From assembly GCA_964526505.1 (NCBI GenBank), contig CAZGJC010000001.1:1-64000 (forward strand): DNA of 64,000 nucleotides. The letters run 5' to 3'. Shown here one piece after another: positions 34,214 to 43,656 of this stretch; the first letter of the stretch is position 1, and each line of letters begins with the position of its first letter. The DNA is from SVTX01 sp964526505. Lineage in GTDB: Bacteria; Bacillota; Clostridia; Oscillospirales; CAG-272. The notes beneath the pieces are model-generated. The model ran no database searches, was not told where the DNA came from, and worked only from the letters and a program-made list of their open reading frames with translations. Made by a program: the position numbers and the translations under genes.

Positions 34214-35513
34214 AATCTTCGTCGTTTACAGGTGTTACGAGAACGGTAAGTTTCATAATTCTGAACTCATCCATTTCGGTAACGATAACACACAGATTTT
34301 TATATGTAAAACTGTCGCCAACATGTGGGTCGGCATTAAGTTCTTCGACAGCCCATCCGCCGACGGTGGAGTATTCACATTCAAAATCATTATCTTCGAA
34401 CTCGATTTCAGAGAAGAAATCGTCGATATTCATATCTCCCGAAACATCATAGGTGTTTTCTCCGGTGCGTTCAATCATTGACACTATTTCGTCGGATTCG
34501 TCCCATATATCTCCTACTATTTCTTCGAGTATGTCTTCCATCGTGACCAGTCCCAGCGTACCACCGAACTCGTCGATAACAATTGCAAGGTGGGTTTTTT
34601 CTTCACGCATAATTGCAAGTGCGTTGGGAAGTTTCATTGTTTTATGTATCATTTTAGGACGAAGAAGCAGAGACCGCAGGTCGATTTTTGAATGATCTCC
34701 GTCATATTCGGCAAGTTGTTTGTAGTAATGATTTAAATAAAGTATACCGATAACATTGTCAATATCGTCTTCATAGACGGGAATGCGTGAATATCTTGAA
34801 TTTTCTATTATTTCGAGAATGTTTTCAGCATCGTCGTCGATATCTATGTCCACCATGTTCATACGTGGAGTCATAACTTCTTCTACGGTCGTATCCTGAA
34901 ATTCCAAAGTGGATTGAAGCAATTCGCTTTTATCCTCGTCGATAACCCCTTCCTCTTCGACCGCATCAATTATCGTTGAAAGTTCTTCTTCTGTAACGGT
35001 TGGAGAATTTTCGTCTCTCTCTTTGCCCCATAATTTCGACAAGAGTTTAACTATGAGAAGTACGATAAATACGAGCGGATAAAGAATAATAGTGATTATT
35101 TTAATCGGAAATGCAACAAACCGAGATACTTTATCGGCGTACTGTTTACATACGATTTTGGGTACAATTTCTCCGAAAATCAATACGATAAGAGTAAGTA
35201 CTATGGTTGCTATGAATGATGCGAGAGATTCGTTGTTGTTATTAAAATCTTTGAATATGTTAATCGCAATAAGTGTTGCCGCAGTGGATGCGGCGATGTT
35301 TGCAAGGTTATTGCCTATAAGAATTGCCGAAAGTGTTGACGTGAAATTTTCAACGGTTTTGTATGCCAATTTTGCGGTTGAAGATCCGTTTTCGGCAGAT
35401 TTTTTCAGTCGGGACTTGTTTGCGGAATTGAACGCTATCTCACTTCCGGAAAACAGTGCAGAGAAAGCAAGGCATATAAAAATTACAATCAAAGAGGGAA
35501 TATATTTCGTCAT
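34212..35513 (-). CDS. CNNM/CorC-HlyC family CBS-domain membrane protein
   Basis: 433 aa. DUF21 membrane domain (three to four helices, SALFSGSEIAFNSAN, LIGNNLANIAAS, FGEIVPK), two CBS domains (VMTPRMNMVDID, SRIPVYEDDIDNVIGIL, HLAIVIDEFGGTLGLVTMEDILEEIVG) and a C-terminal CorC_HlyC domain (VSGDMNIDDFF). Family members are linked to magnesium or cobalt efflux; hemolysin is a historical name. Joined to the upstream paralog by an ATGA overlap, so the two may form a heteromer. Confidence 0.9.
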   Translation of the reverse strand: MTKYIPSLIVIFICLAFSALFSGSEIAFNSANKSRLKKSAENGSSTAKLAYKTVENFTSTLSAILIGNNLANIAASTAATLIAINIFKDFNNNNESLASFIATIVLTLIVLIFGEIVPKIVCKQYADKVSRFVAFPIKIITIILYPLVFIVLLIVKLLSKLWGKERDENSPTVTEEELSTIIDAVEEEGVIDEDKSELLQSTLEFQDTTVEEVMTPRMNMVDIDIDDDAENILEIIENSRYSRIPVYEDDIDNVIGILYLNHYYKQLAEYDGDHSKIDLRSLLLRPKMIHKTMKLPNALAIMREEKTHLAIVIDEFGGTLGLVTMEDILEEIVGDIWDESDEIVSMIERTGENTYDVSGDMNIDDFFSEIEFEDNDFECEYSTVGGWAVEELNADPHVGDSFTYKNLCVIVTEMDEFRIMKLTVLVTPVNDED

Positions 35514-36859
35514 AATATATCTTCACCTCCTACGATTACTGAATCGTCCTTTGCAAATACAGAGTTCTCCGCCGCAATTTCGGACTCGTTCATAATACGC
35601 ATTTCAATATAGGATACTCTACCGTCTTCAACGGTATCAACTGTGATTTCCACGTTATTATAAGTAAAAGACTCTCCCTCGTCCGGAATTTTTCCGAACG
35701 TTTCAATAACCCAAGAAAGTACAGGGCGATTCGCTATATGCGATTCTTTAATTTCAAGGTGCATTCTCGAGAACGCTTCTTTTACTGTCATCTTTGTATT
35801 GACTCTGAATTTATTACCGCCAAGTTTGGTGAAATTATTATCTACAACGTCGTCCTCGTCCCAAATTTCACCTACAAGCTCTTCAAGAAAATCCTCGATT
35901 GTTACTATGCCAAGAGTTTCGCCACGCTCACCGCTTACAACGGCAAGATAAAATTTGTGTTGTCTCATATTGGTAAGCAAATCGTCGATTTTTGCATTAC
36001 TTTTTACAAAGAACGGTTGGATAAGCAGTGTTCTTATATTTAAAGAAGGGTCTTTATAATATTCTTTTATAAAGTTTCTTATCGGCAACGTGCCGATGAT
36101 ATTGTCAATATCGCCGTCGTAAACGGGAAGACGGGAATGTTTTGACTGTTTTATCGTGACCATTATCTGGTCGTTTGTCATTGACGCATCGAGAGCAAGA
36201 ATATCATCCCTCATTGTCATAACGTCACGAGCGGTTGTTTCGGAAAACTCTATTGCGGACTTGAACAGTTCGCTTTGGTCCTCGTCTACAACGCCTTCTT
36301 CCTCGGCGGTTTCAATTATGTCGTACAATTCTTCTTCGGTTATAGATGGTTCATCGTTACCTTTGAAAAGTTTCGTTACGCTTGTTGTTATCATACCGAA
36401 AAATGCGGAGAGAGGCGTGAAAATTTTCATAAAGAACATCATGATGCCTGAAAAGTGAATGGAAGTCCAGAGAGGTTTGTCGTTTGCAAAACTTTTTGGA
36501 ATCATCTCACCGAACAGGAATATAATTGCTGTTGCCCATATGGTAGCTATGATACTTTGAGTGCTTTCGTCAATATTTGTTGATGACAGAACATCAAGCG
36601 TTACCAACGTTGCAACTGAAGCGGCGGCAATTTTTACAATATTATTGCCGATAAGAAGAGTTGTGAGTGCCTTGTCAAAATTATTTGCGATATACAAAGC
36701 ACGTTTTGCCTTTTTGTTACCTTCGTCAGCCATATTTTTAACACGTATTTTGTTTATGAGTGAAAATGCACTCTCCGCACTGGAAAAATATGCAGCGAAA
36801 ATAACGAGAATAATGAATAGAGTTATAAGTAAACTTAAACTTCGACCGTCGTCCGGCAT
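35510..36859 (-). CDS. CNNM/CorC-HlyC family CBS-domain membrane protein, paralog
   Basis: 449 aa with the same architecture as its neighbour: DUF21 (AAYFSSAESAFSLIN, LIGNNIVKIAAAS, FGEMIPKSFAND), CBS pair (DVMTMRDDILALDAS, SRLPVYDGDIDNIIG, YLAVVSGERGETLGIVTIEDFLEELVG) and CorC_HlyC tail. ATG 36859 is chosen because in-frame codons further up lie on or before the promoter; its GGAG is 14 bases away, a long spacing. The CBS2 loop ERGET replaces the usual DEFGGT. First gene of the operon. Confidence 0.87.
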   Translation of the reverse strand: MPDDGRSLSLLITLFIILVIFAAYFSSAESAFSLINKIRVKNMADEGNKKAKRALYIANNFDKALTTLLIGNNIVKIAAASVATLVTLDVLSSTNIDESTQSIIATIWATAIIFLFGEMIPKSFANDKPLWTSIHFSGIMMFFMKIFTPLSAFFGMITTSVTKLFKGNDEPSITEEELYDIIETAEEEGVVDEDQSELFKSAIEFSETTARDVMTMRDDILALDASMTNDQIMVTIKQSKHSRLPVYDGDIDNIIGTLPIRNFIKEYYKDPSLNIRTLLIQPFFVKSNAKIDDLLTNMRQHKFYLAVVSGERGETLGIVTIEDFLEELVGEIWDEDDVVDNNFTKLGGNKFRVNTKMTVKEAFSRMHLEIKESHIANRPVLSWVIETFGKIPDEGESFTYNNVEITVDTVEDGRVSYIEMRIMNESEIAAENSVFAKDDSVIVGGEDIL

Positions 36860-36932
36860 TGTGGGAAATGTTTCTCCTTTTTTTGTTATTATGCAAAATG
36901 CATAGAAAAAGAGCATTTTACATTTATGATAT

Positions 36933-36961
36933 ATTATATAGTTTTTTGCGTACTTTGTCAA
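36933..36961 (-). promoter_or_regulatory. SigmaA promoter of the CorC-like pair
   Basis: Minus strand TTGACA (36956-36961), 17 bp spacer, TATAAT (36933-36938). Confidence 0.75.
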
Positions 36962-37019
36962 GAGATTTGCAAAATATTTGACCCTTTAAAAACAAAAGGG
37001 AGTAATTTTTATAAATGAC

Positions 37020-37048
37020 TTCACAAAAACAGAAAATTATGTTATAAT
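37020..37048 (+). promoter_or_regulatory. SigmaA promoter of dxs-mutS2
   Basis: TTCACA (37020-37025), 17 bp spacer, TATAAT (37043-37048). Confidence 0.6.
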
Positions 37049-37108
37049 AAAACGATATAATATATTATGATGTTGAAAACTTAGAGTACAAAGAAGGAGA
37101 AGTATAAT

Positions 37109-39022
37109 TTGAACGATAAAATAAGTAATTATTCGTACAGATATCTCGGAAAAATAAACTCTCCTGACGAGTTGAAAAAATACAGCGATGCGGAAATGCC
37201 TGTGCTTTGCAGTGAAATTCGTGATTTTCTTGTTAAAAGAGTCAGTGAAAACGGCGGTCACTTGGCATCTAACTTAGGTGTTGTTGAATTGACTGTTGCA
37301 ATACACCGAAATTTCAATTGTCCGCACGACCACATAATATTTGACGTTGGTCATCAAAGTTACGTACATAAAATTCTTACCGGAAGATACGATAAATTTG
37401 ACACGTTGCGTCAGAGCGGAGGACTTTCGGGATTTACAAAGAGAAGCGAAAGCGAATACGATTGTTTTGGAGCGGGTCACAGTTCAACATCCATCTCGGC
37501 GGGACTTGGATTTGCCGAGTCTGATAAACTTTCGGGTAGTGACGCATATACTGTGGTCGTATTGGGCGACGGTGCGTTTACCGGTGGTATGATACACGAG
37601 GCTTTGAACAATTGCAGGCGGGGACTTAAATTGATAATTATTCTCAATGAGAATGAAATGTCAATATCCAAAAATATAGGACGATTTGCAAAGAATATCG
37701 CACGGCTCAGAAAGAAGAGCGGTTATTTTAAAGCCAAAAGAGTTACAAGTTCTGTTATAAGACGTATTCCGCTTGTTGGAAAGTACGTATACAGTGGAAT
37801 CAGAAAAGTTAAAAAATCCTTTAAAAATTTACTTTACGGAAGTAATTATTTTGAGGATATGGGGCTATACTATCTCGGACCTGTTGACGGTAACAAATAT
37901 GAAGACGTTGATGCACTTATCAAGGAGGCTAAAAAAGCAGGAGAGAGCGTTATTATTCACATTAAAACTCAAAAGGGAAAAGGGTACAAGCCCGCTGAGG
38001 AAAATCCCGGGGGATATCATGGCATAAGTCCCATATCAAAATCTGAAATGAGCAGTAGTTTTTCAAAGGAATTTGGGAAATGCCTTTCGGAGTTGGCGGA
38101 AAATGACGAGAAAATTTGTGCCATTACGGCCGCTATGAGTAGTGGAACGGGTCTTGATGCTTTTGAAAAGAAATTCCCCGATAGATTTTTTGACGTGGGA
38201 ATAGCAGAGGAGCATGCGGTGACGTTTGCAACGGGTCTCTCCGCAAACGGATATAAACCGGTTTTTGCAGTGTATTCAACGTTCTTGCAACGAAGTTATG
38301 ACCAAATTATTCATGACGCCGCATTGCAAAATTTACCACTTGTTTTGGCGATTGACCGTGCGGGTCTTAATCCGTCCGACGGTGCCACGCATCACGGAAT
38401 ATTCGACGTTGCTTTCCTGTCCCAAATCCCGGGTGTCGAGATATACACCCCGGTAACATACGGCGGATTACGTGAATCGCTAAAACGTGGATTGGAAAGA
38501 AATTGCGTATCTGCGGTGAGATACGTAAACGGTGAAGAAAACAAGGAAATAGCGAATATTTTTTATCCGAAAGGTGATTTTGAAAATATAGGTGTAAGAA
38601 CAGCCGATAATAATTTTGCCGACGTTCTTTTTGTGACACATGGCAGGATGTCGCATGAATGTTTGAGGGCAAGAGAGGTATTGAAGTCATGCGGAATATC
38701 TTCAAACGTTGCTCTTTGCGAGTATATAAAACCATATGACAAACTTGCGTACGATATACTGAAAGTTATCGATGTGATTCGCCCACGTGTGATTGTATTT
38801 GCGGAAGAAGAAATTAAAGCGGGCGGATTCGGAATGATGTTATCGGAAAAAATAAGACGTGATTTGGAGCGATTAGATATACGCTATACGATTGTTGCGA
38901 CTGACGACTCGTTTGTTATACAAGATGAAAATGAACCAATATACAAGAGTGCTTGTGTAGACTTTGAAACTTTGGCAGGACGCAGTGCCGAGTTGTTTTA
39001 CGAATGGAGAGATAAAAAGTGA
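37109..39022 (+). CDS. dxs: 1-deoxy-D-xylulose-5-phosphate synthase
   Basis: 637 aa. First enzyme of the MEP isoprenoid pathway, thiamine-diphosphate dependent: DVGHQSYVHKILTGR, GDGAFTGGMIHEALNN (cofactor motif), IAEEHAVTFATGL with the catalytic Glu, and DRAGLNPSDGATHHG. Length normal. TTG start at 37109 after AAGGAGA. It is usually found between ispA and tlyA in Clostridia; here it leads an operon with mutS2 (GTGA overlap), while ispA and ispH are elsewhere in the window. Confidence 0.95.
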   Translation: MNDKISNYSYRYLGKINSPDELKKYSDAEMPVLCSEIRDFLVKRVSENGGHLASNLGVVELTVAIHRNFNCPHDHIIFDVGHQSYVHKILTGRYDKFDTLRQSGGLSGFTKRSESEYDCFGAGHSSTSISAGLGFAESDKLSGSDAYTVVVLGDGAFTGGMIHEALNNCRRGLKLIIILNENEMSISKNIGRFAKNIARLRKKSGYFKAKRVTSSVIRRIPLVGKYVYSGIRKVKKSFKNLLYGSNYFEDMGLYYLGPVDGNKYEDVDALIKEAKKAGESVIIHIKTQKGKGYKPAEENPGGYHGISPISKSEMSSSFSKEFGKCLSELAENDEKICAITAAMSSGTGLDAFEKKFPDRFFDVGIAEEHAVTFATGLSANGYKPVFAVYSTFLQRSYDQIIHDAALQNLPLVLAIDRAGLNPSDGATHHGIFDVAFLSQIPGVEIYTPVTYGGLRESLKRGLERNCVSAVRYVNGEENKEIANIFYPKGDFENIGVRTADNNFADVLFVTHGRMSHECLRAREVLKSCGISSNVALCEYIKPYDKLAYDILKVIDVIRPRVIVFAEEEIKAGGFGMMLSEKIRRDLERLDIRYTIVATDDSFVIQDENEPIYKSACVDFETLAGRSAELFYEWRDKK

Positions 39023-41406
39023 AATTTTGTGAAAAAACTTTAATATCACTTGAATATGATAAAATACGTGAGATGCTTGCAAATATGGCTCCTACCGAAG
39101 GTGCAAAGCAAATGGTGTTGGAACTTGAACCTTTTGATGATATTGATATTATAGTTCGTCGTCAAAAATTCACAACTGACGCCAAAAGGCTTATCGAAGC
39201 CAAAGGAACGCCGTCATTCGGAATGATTGTCGATATACTCGGAAGTTGTGAGAGAGCCAAAAAGGGTGCAACGCTGTCGCCATCGGAAATACTTGCGATA
39301 GGCAACGTGCTTAAAACATCAAGAGGACTTAGGGAATATTGCTTTGGAAATCACATTATGGATACTGTGCTTGATGAGGTTTTCGAGAGGCTTTTGCCCA
39401 ATAAAACTTTGGAAGACAGAATATACCGTTCAATCATATCGGAAGATATGATTGCCGACGATGCCTCGTCAACTCTTGCGAACATACGCAGACAAATAAG
39501 AATAACCAACAGCAGAATCAAGGAAGTGTTGCAAAAGTACGTTCAGGGTGGGTCACATTCCAAATATCTTCAAGAAAATATCGTAACAACAAGAAACGGA
39601 AGATACGTTGTACCTGTCAGAGCGGAATGCAAAAATGATGTTAAAGGTCTTGTGCATGACACGTCATCGTCAGGGGCAACACTGTTTATAGAGCCGTCGC
39701 AGGTTGTTGAGGCGAATAATGAACTTCGTGTTTTGGAATCAAAAGAGGAGCATGAGATAGAGAGGATTTTATCCGAACTTTCGGCACAGATCGCCGATTA
39801 TTCCGACAGAATATTGCTCAATTATTCCAATATAACGGAATTGGCATTCTATTTTACATGTGCCAAGGCGTCGGTCCATATGGATGGAATTTCGCCCATC
39901 ATATCCGATACGGGTATTATTGAACTTAAACGTGCAAGACACCCGCTTATAGATCGTGATCGTGTTGTCCCGATAAACGTCTATCTGGGAGGCGATTTTG
40001 ACACTATGATTATAACGGGTCCCAATACGGGTGGAAAAACCGTTACGCTTAAAACGCTTGGTCTTTTTGTGCTTATGGCACAGTCGGGGTTGCATGTGCC
40101 TTGTGATGAGGGATCCTCGATCTGTGTGTTGTCCGACGTGCTGGTTGATATCGGAGACGAACAGAGTATAGAACAATCTCTTTCCACGTTTTCGTCGCAC
40201 ATGGTTAACATTGTTTCGTTTCTGCCACGCATAACGAAAAAATCTCTTGTTTTATTTGATGAGCTTGGAGTCGGAACGGACCCGGTGGAGGGTGCGGCAC
40301 TTGCTGTATCCATAATAGACTACGTGAGAAAAAAAGGTGCAATTTGTGCGGCAACAACGCACTATGCGGAACTTAAAGCATATGCACTTGACACGCCGGG
40401 TATTTGCAATGCTTCTTGTGAATTCGATGTGGAAACACTTCGTCCGACGTATAAATTGATTATCGGAACGCCGGGTAAATCCAACGCTTTCGCAATTTCC
40501 GAAAAACTCGGCCTTTCCAAGGAAATTATAAACTATGCGGAAAATTACGTAAATTCCGGTAGCAGAAGATTTGAAGATGTAATAGGTCAACTCGAAGCAA
40601 GCAGAGTTGAGATGGATAAGTATCGAGATGAGGCACAAAAGGCAAGAGACGATTATGAAAAATTCAAGACCGAGGCGGAAAAACAGATAAGACAGAGACT
40701 GGAAACCTCGGAGAAAGAACTTGAACGGGCGAGAGAGCGTGCATCGGCGTTGGTATCTTCCGCAAAAGCGTCAAGTGATTATATACTTGAAGAGATGGAT
40801 AAACTTCGAAAGAAAAAAGAGTCGGAAAATCTCGGAGATGAAATTGCAAAGACAAGAAGAGCGGTCAGAGAACATTTGCGTCAAAATCAAGACAAATTCG
40901 ACCCTGTGGAAGAAGTTCGTGAGGATGATGATATGTATTGTCCCGAATTTGTCAAAAAGGGTGATGAAGTATTTGTAATGACACTCGGCAAGGATGCGGA
41001 AGCGTTGTCGGATATGGACAAATCGGGAAACGTACAAATACGTGCCGGGGTTCTCACAACAAGAGTAAATATTAAAAATTTGCGTGTGAGAAAGGGAAAA
41101 TCGGAGAAAAAAACTCAAAAGACCGGAACAAGTGGCGGATATACGTTAAAGAGAGACACGACTTTTAAAGACGAAATAGATCTTAGAGGAATGACGGGAG
41201 ACGAGGCTTGGCTTGCGGTCGATAAATATTTTGACGAAGCAATGCTTGCGGGTATCGGCAGAGTGAGGCTGATACACGGAAAAGGTACCGGAGCTTTAAA
41301 AAAAGCACTGTGGGGATTTTTAAGAACCGACAGACGCATATCATCATACCGAATAGGACAGTGGGGCGAGGGTGACGGTGGAGTCACTGTTGTGGATTTA
41401 AAATAA
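39019..41406 (+). CDS. mutS2: Endonuclease MutS2
   Basis: 795 aa. MutS-type ATPase acting in recombination control and on collided ribosomes: N-terminal core helices, Walker A TGPNTGGKTVTLKTLG, FDELGVGTDPVEGAAL (Walker B), ATTHYAELK, a coiled coil of about 520-630, and a C-terminal Smr nuclease domain with DLRGMTGDEAW and LIHGKGTGALKKAL. All motifs intact. GTG start overlaps the dxs stop. Terminator follows. Confidence 0.95.
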   Translation: MKFCEKTLISLEYDKIREMLANMAPTEGAKQMVLELEPFDDIDIIVRRQKFTTDAKRLIEAKGTPSFGMIVDILGSCERAKKGATLSPSEILAIGNVLKTSRGLREYCFGNHIMDTVLDEVFERLLPNKTLEDRIYRSIISEDMIADDASSTLANIRRQIRITNSRIKEVLQKYVQGGSHSKYLQENIVTTRNGRYVVPVRAECKNDVKGLVHDTSSSGATLFIEPSQVVEANNELRVLESKEEHEIERILSELSAQIADYSDRILLNYSNITELAFYFTCAKASVHMDGISPIISDTGIIELKRARHPLIDRDRVVPINVYLGGDFDTMIITGPNTGGKTVTLKTLGLFVLMAQSGLHVPCDEGSSICVLSDVLVDIGDEQSIEQSLSTFSSHMVNIVSFLPRITKKSLVLFDELGVGTDPVEGAALAVSIIDYVRKKGAICAATTHYAELKAYALDTPGICNASCEFDVETLRPTYKLIIGTPGKSNAFAISEKLGLSKEIINYAENYVNSGSRRFEDVIGQLEASRVEMDKYRDEAQKARDDYEKFKTEAEKQIRQRLETSEKELERARERASALVSSAKASSDYILEEMDKLRKKKESENLGDEIAKTRRAVREHLRQNQDKFDPVEEVREDDDMYCPEFVKKGDEVFVMTLGKDAEALSDMDKSGNVQIRAGVLTTRVNIKNLRVRKGKSEKKTQKTGTSGGYTLKRDTTFKDEIDLRGMTGDEAWLAVDKYFDEAMLAGIGRVRLIHGKGTGALKKALWGFLRTDRRISSYRIGQWGEGDGGVTVVDLK

Positions 41407-41411
41407 AATTT

Positions 41412-41447
41412 GGTGCGAGAGCCATAAATGCTTTCGCACCTTTTTTT
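41412..41447 (+). terminator. Intrinsic terminator after mutS2
   Basis: GGTGCGAGAG / CTTTCGCACC (one mismatch) followed by T7. Confidence 0.85.
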
Positions 41448-41487
41448 GTACATTTCAGTATAATATATTGAGACAAGTATTTTTTTA

Positions 41488-41516
41488 TTGACATTATTCG
41501 CTATTTGTGGTATAAT
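41488..41516 (+). promoter_or_regulatory. SigmaA promoter of the amino-sugar operon
   Basis: TTGACA (41488-41493), 17 bp spacer, TATAAT (41511-41516). Confidence 0.8.
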
Positions 41517-41556
41517 GAAAGCCACGGCGACTACCTATATAATAGTATAATGAAAG
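41510..41556 (+). repeat. 12 bp direct repeat in promoter and leader
   Basis: GTATAATGAAAG occurs at 41510-41521 (containing the -10 box) and again at 41545-41556, 35 bases apart, just ahead of the start codon. Confidence 0.6.
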
Positions 41557-41564
41557 GCTTGAAT

Positions 41565-42236
41565 ATGCTTGATATAAAAATATGCGACTTGTATGATTTG
41601 TCGCATACGTTGGCAAAAGATTTTCTTGACGGCTTTGAGTATCCGTGGGAGGCACTGGACGGAATCGGTGATTTTGTTATCAAACTCGGAGAATCACTTG
41701 ATTTATCACAATATGATTATAAAGGAAATGGTGTTTGGGTCTCCAAAAGTGCTAAAATTTATGAGACCGCTTGTATATGCGGTCCTTGTATTATAGGGCA
41801 TAATACGGAAGTTCGTCCGAGTGCGTTTATTCGAGGCAACGTCTTGGTTGGCGATGGTTGCGTAGTGGGGAATTCAACGGAGTTGAAAAACGTTATACTT
41901 TTCGACGGGGTTCAGGTTCCGCATTACAACTACGTGGGCGACAGCATCTTGGGATATAAATCGCATATGGGTGCAGGTTCTATAACAAGTAACGTAAAGT
42001 CCGACAAAACGCTTGTGTGTGTAAAAGATACAAATACAGGCACAAAAATAGAAACAAATCGAAAAAAAGTGGGTGCAATGCTCGGCGATTTTGCGGAGAT
42101 CGGTTGCAATTCAGTTTTAAACCCGGGGACTGTTATCGGAAGAGGAACGTCTGTTTATCCACTTTCATCCGTGCGAGGTGTGGTCCACGAAAATTCAATA
42201 TACAAATCGGGTGACGAAATAGTCACAAAAAAATAA
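41565..42236 (+). CDS. Left-handed beta-helix acetyltransferase, GlmU C-terminal-like
   Basis: 223 aa. Hexapeptide repeats run through most of the protein (SAKIYETACICGPCIIG, VRPSAFIRGNVLVGDG, MGAGSITSNVK), and VPHYNYVGDSILG matches the GlmU loop with the acetyltransferase His. The N-terminal nucleotidyltransferase domain of GlmU is absent. It probably acetylates glucosamine-1-phosphate or a similar amino sugar; glmM and glmS follow directly, supporting this. ATG 41565 with GAAAGG upstream is chosen because an earlier in-frame codon lies inside the promoter. Uridylylation must come from another protein. Confidence 0.8.
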   Translation: MLDIKICDLYDLSHTLAKDFLDGFEYPWEALDGIGDFVIKLGESLDLSQYDYKGNGVWVSKSAKIYETACICGPCIIGHNTEVRPSAFIRGNVLVGDGCVVGNSTELKNVILFDGVQVPHYNYVGDSILGYKSHMGAGSITSNVKSDKTLVCVKDTNTGTKIETNRKKVGAMLGDFAEIGCNSVLNPGTVIGRGTSVYPLSSVRGVVHENSIYKSGDEIVTKK

Positions 42237-42255
42237 TTTAAACAGGAGAAAACTC

Positions 42256-43617
42256 ATGGGAAAATATTTTGGGACTGACGGTTTCAGAGGAGAGGCAAAC
42301 GTCACTCTGACGGCAGTACACGCTTATAAAGTGGGCAAATTTCTCGGTTGGTACTTCGGGCGAAAAGCAAAAATAAGGGGTGAACATGCACGCATTGTAA
42401 TAGGAAAAGATACAAGACGCTCTTCGTATATGTTTGAAGACGCTTTGTCGTCCGGTATAACGGCGGCAGGTGCAGATGCGTATCTTCTTCACGTGACAAC
42501 GACACCTTCGGTTGCGTACATTGCAAAAAATGAAAATTTCGACTGTGGTATAATGATATCCGCAAGTCATAATCCGTACTATGATAACGGAATAAAACTT
42601 ATGAATTCAAACGGCGAGAAAATGGATGACGAAACCATCTCGCAAATTGAGGAATATTTGGACGGCATAAGAGGAGAAGTGCCTTATGCCAAAAGAGAGG
42701 ATATAGGTCGTACGGTTGACTATATTTCAGGAAGAAACAAGTACATCGGTCACCTTATTTCTTTGTCTGAACATTCATTTGAGGGCAAGCGTGTCGGTCT
42801 TGACTGTGCAAACGGCAGTTCGTGGTATATTGCAAAGGTTATATACGAGGCACTTGGTGCTAAGACTTTTGTTATGAACGCAGAACCCGACGGTACAAAT
42901 ATAAATGCAAATGCGGGAAGCACGCACATTGAGGGGCTTTGCGAATTTGTTCGTGAAAACCAACTTGACGTCGGATTTGCGTTCGACGGAGATGCAGACA
43001 GATGCTTGTGCGTAGATGAAAACGGTCAGGTGGTTGACGGTGATAAAATTCTCTACATTTATGCGAGTTATCTCAAAGAACGTGGAGAATTGACGAATAA
43101 CACGGTTGTAGCAACGGTTATGTCAAACTGCGGATTATTCAAAGCACTTGACGAATTGGGAATTGATTATGCCAAAACGGCGGTGGGTGACAAAAACGTT
43201 CACGATTATATGGTTGCCAATGATAATTGCATTGGAGGCGAGCAATCGGGACACATTATTTTCAGAAAATTCGCTTCTACGGGAGACGGAATTTTAACAT
43301 CTCTGAAAATTATGGAGGCAATGCTTGAAAAGGATTTGCCCCTGTCTAAACTTTCGGAACCCGTGACTATATTTCCGCAAGTTCTGGTAAATGTCAAAGT
43401 CAAGGATAAGACAGCCGTCATGTCGGCTCCGCTTGTTCTTGAAGGAATAAGACGTGCGGAGGAACTTATAGGAAGTAACGGAAGAATGCTTGTAAGAGAA
43501 TCCGGAACAGAACCGTTGGTACGTGTTATGGCTGAAGCGTCAGACACGGATACTTGCAAAAAATGCATTAAAATCGTTACCGATGCGATTGCCGCATGCG
43601 GGTTTCTCTTGAAATAA
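42256..43617 (+). CDS. glmM: Phosphoglucosamine mutase
   Basis: 453 aa. It converts glucosamine-6-phosphate to glucosamine-1-phosphate. YFGTDGFRGEAN, the phosphoserine loop ISASHNPYYDNGIKLM, the metal loop FAFDGDADR, GGEQSGH and RESGTEPLVRVM are all present. ATG follows ACAGGAG. Placed between the acetyltransferase and glmS, giving three consecutive hexosamine steps in one operon. Confidence 0.95.
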   Translation: MGKYFGTDGFRGEANVTLTAVHAYKVGKFLGWYFGRKAKIRGEHARIVIGKDTRRSSYMFEDALSSGITAAGADAYLLHVTTTPSVAYIAKNENFDCGIMISASHNPYYDNGIKLMNSNGEKMDDETISQIEEYLDGIRGEVPYAKREDIGRTVDYISGRNKYIGHLISLSEHSFEGKRVGLDCANGSSWYIAKVIYEALGAKTFVMNAEPDGTNINANAGSTHIEGLCEFVRENQLDVGFAFDGDADRCLCVDENGQVVDGDKILYIYASYLKERGELTNNTVVATVMSNCGLFKALDELGIDYAKTAVGDKNVHDYMVANDNCIGGEQSGHIIFRKFASTGDGILTSLKIMEAMLEKDLPLSKLSEPVTIFPQVLVNVKVKDKTAVMSAPLVLEGIRRAEELIGSNGRMLVRESGTEPLVRVMAEASDTDTCKKCIKIVTDAIAACGFLLK

Positions 43618-43656
43618 ATCTGATTGTCGCTTGTGCGACGGAATGGAGAACATTAT

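Noticed and set aside
36860..36961. Longer start for the second CorC-like protein
   Set aside because: The frame runs through the -35 and -10 boxes of its own promoter.
41505..41564. Longer start for the GlmU-like protein
   Set aside because: The upstream codon lies within the promoter.
43618..43656. glmS ribozyme upstream of glmS
   Set aside because: Only 39 bases separate glmM and glmS; the ribozyme needs well over 100. A small hairpin is present but cannot form that fold.
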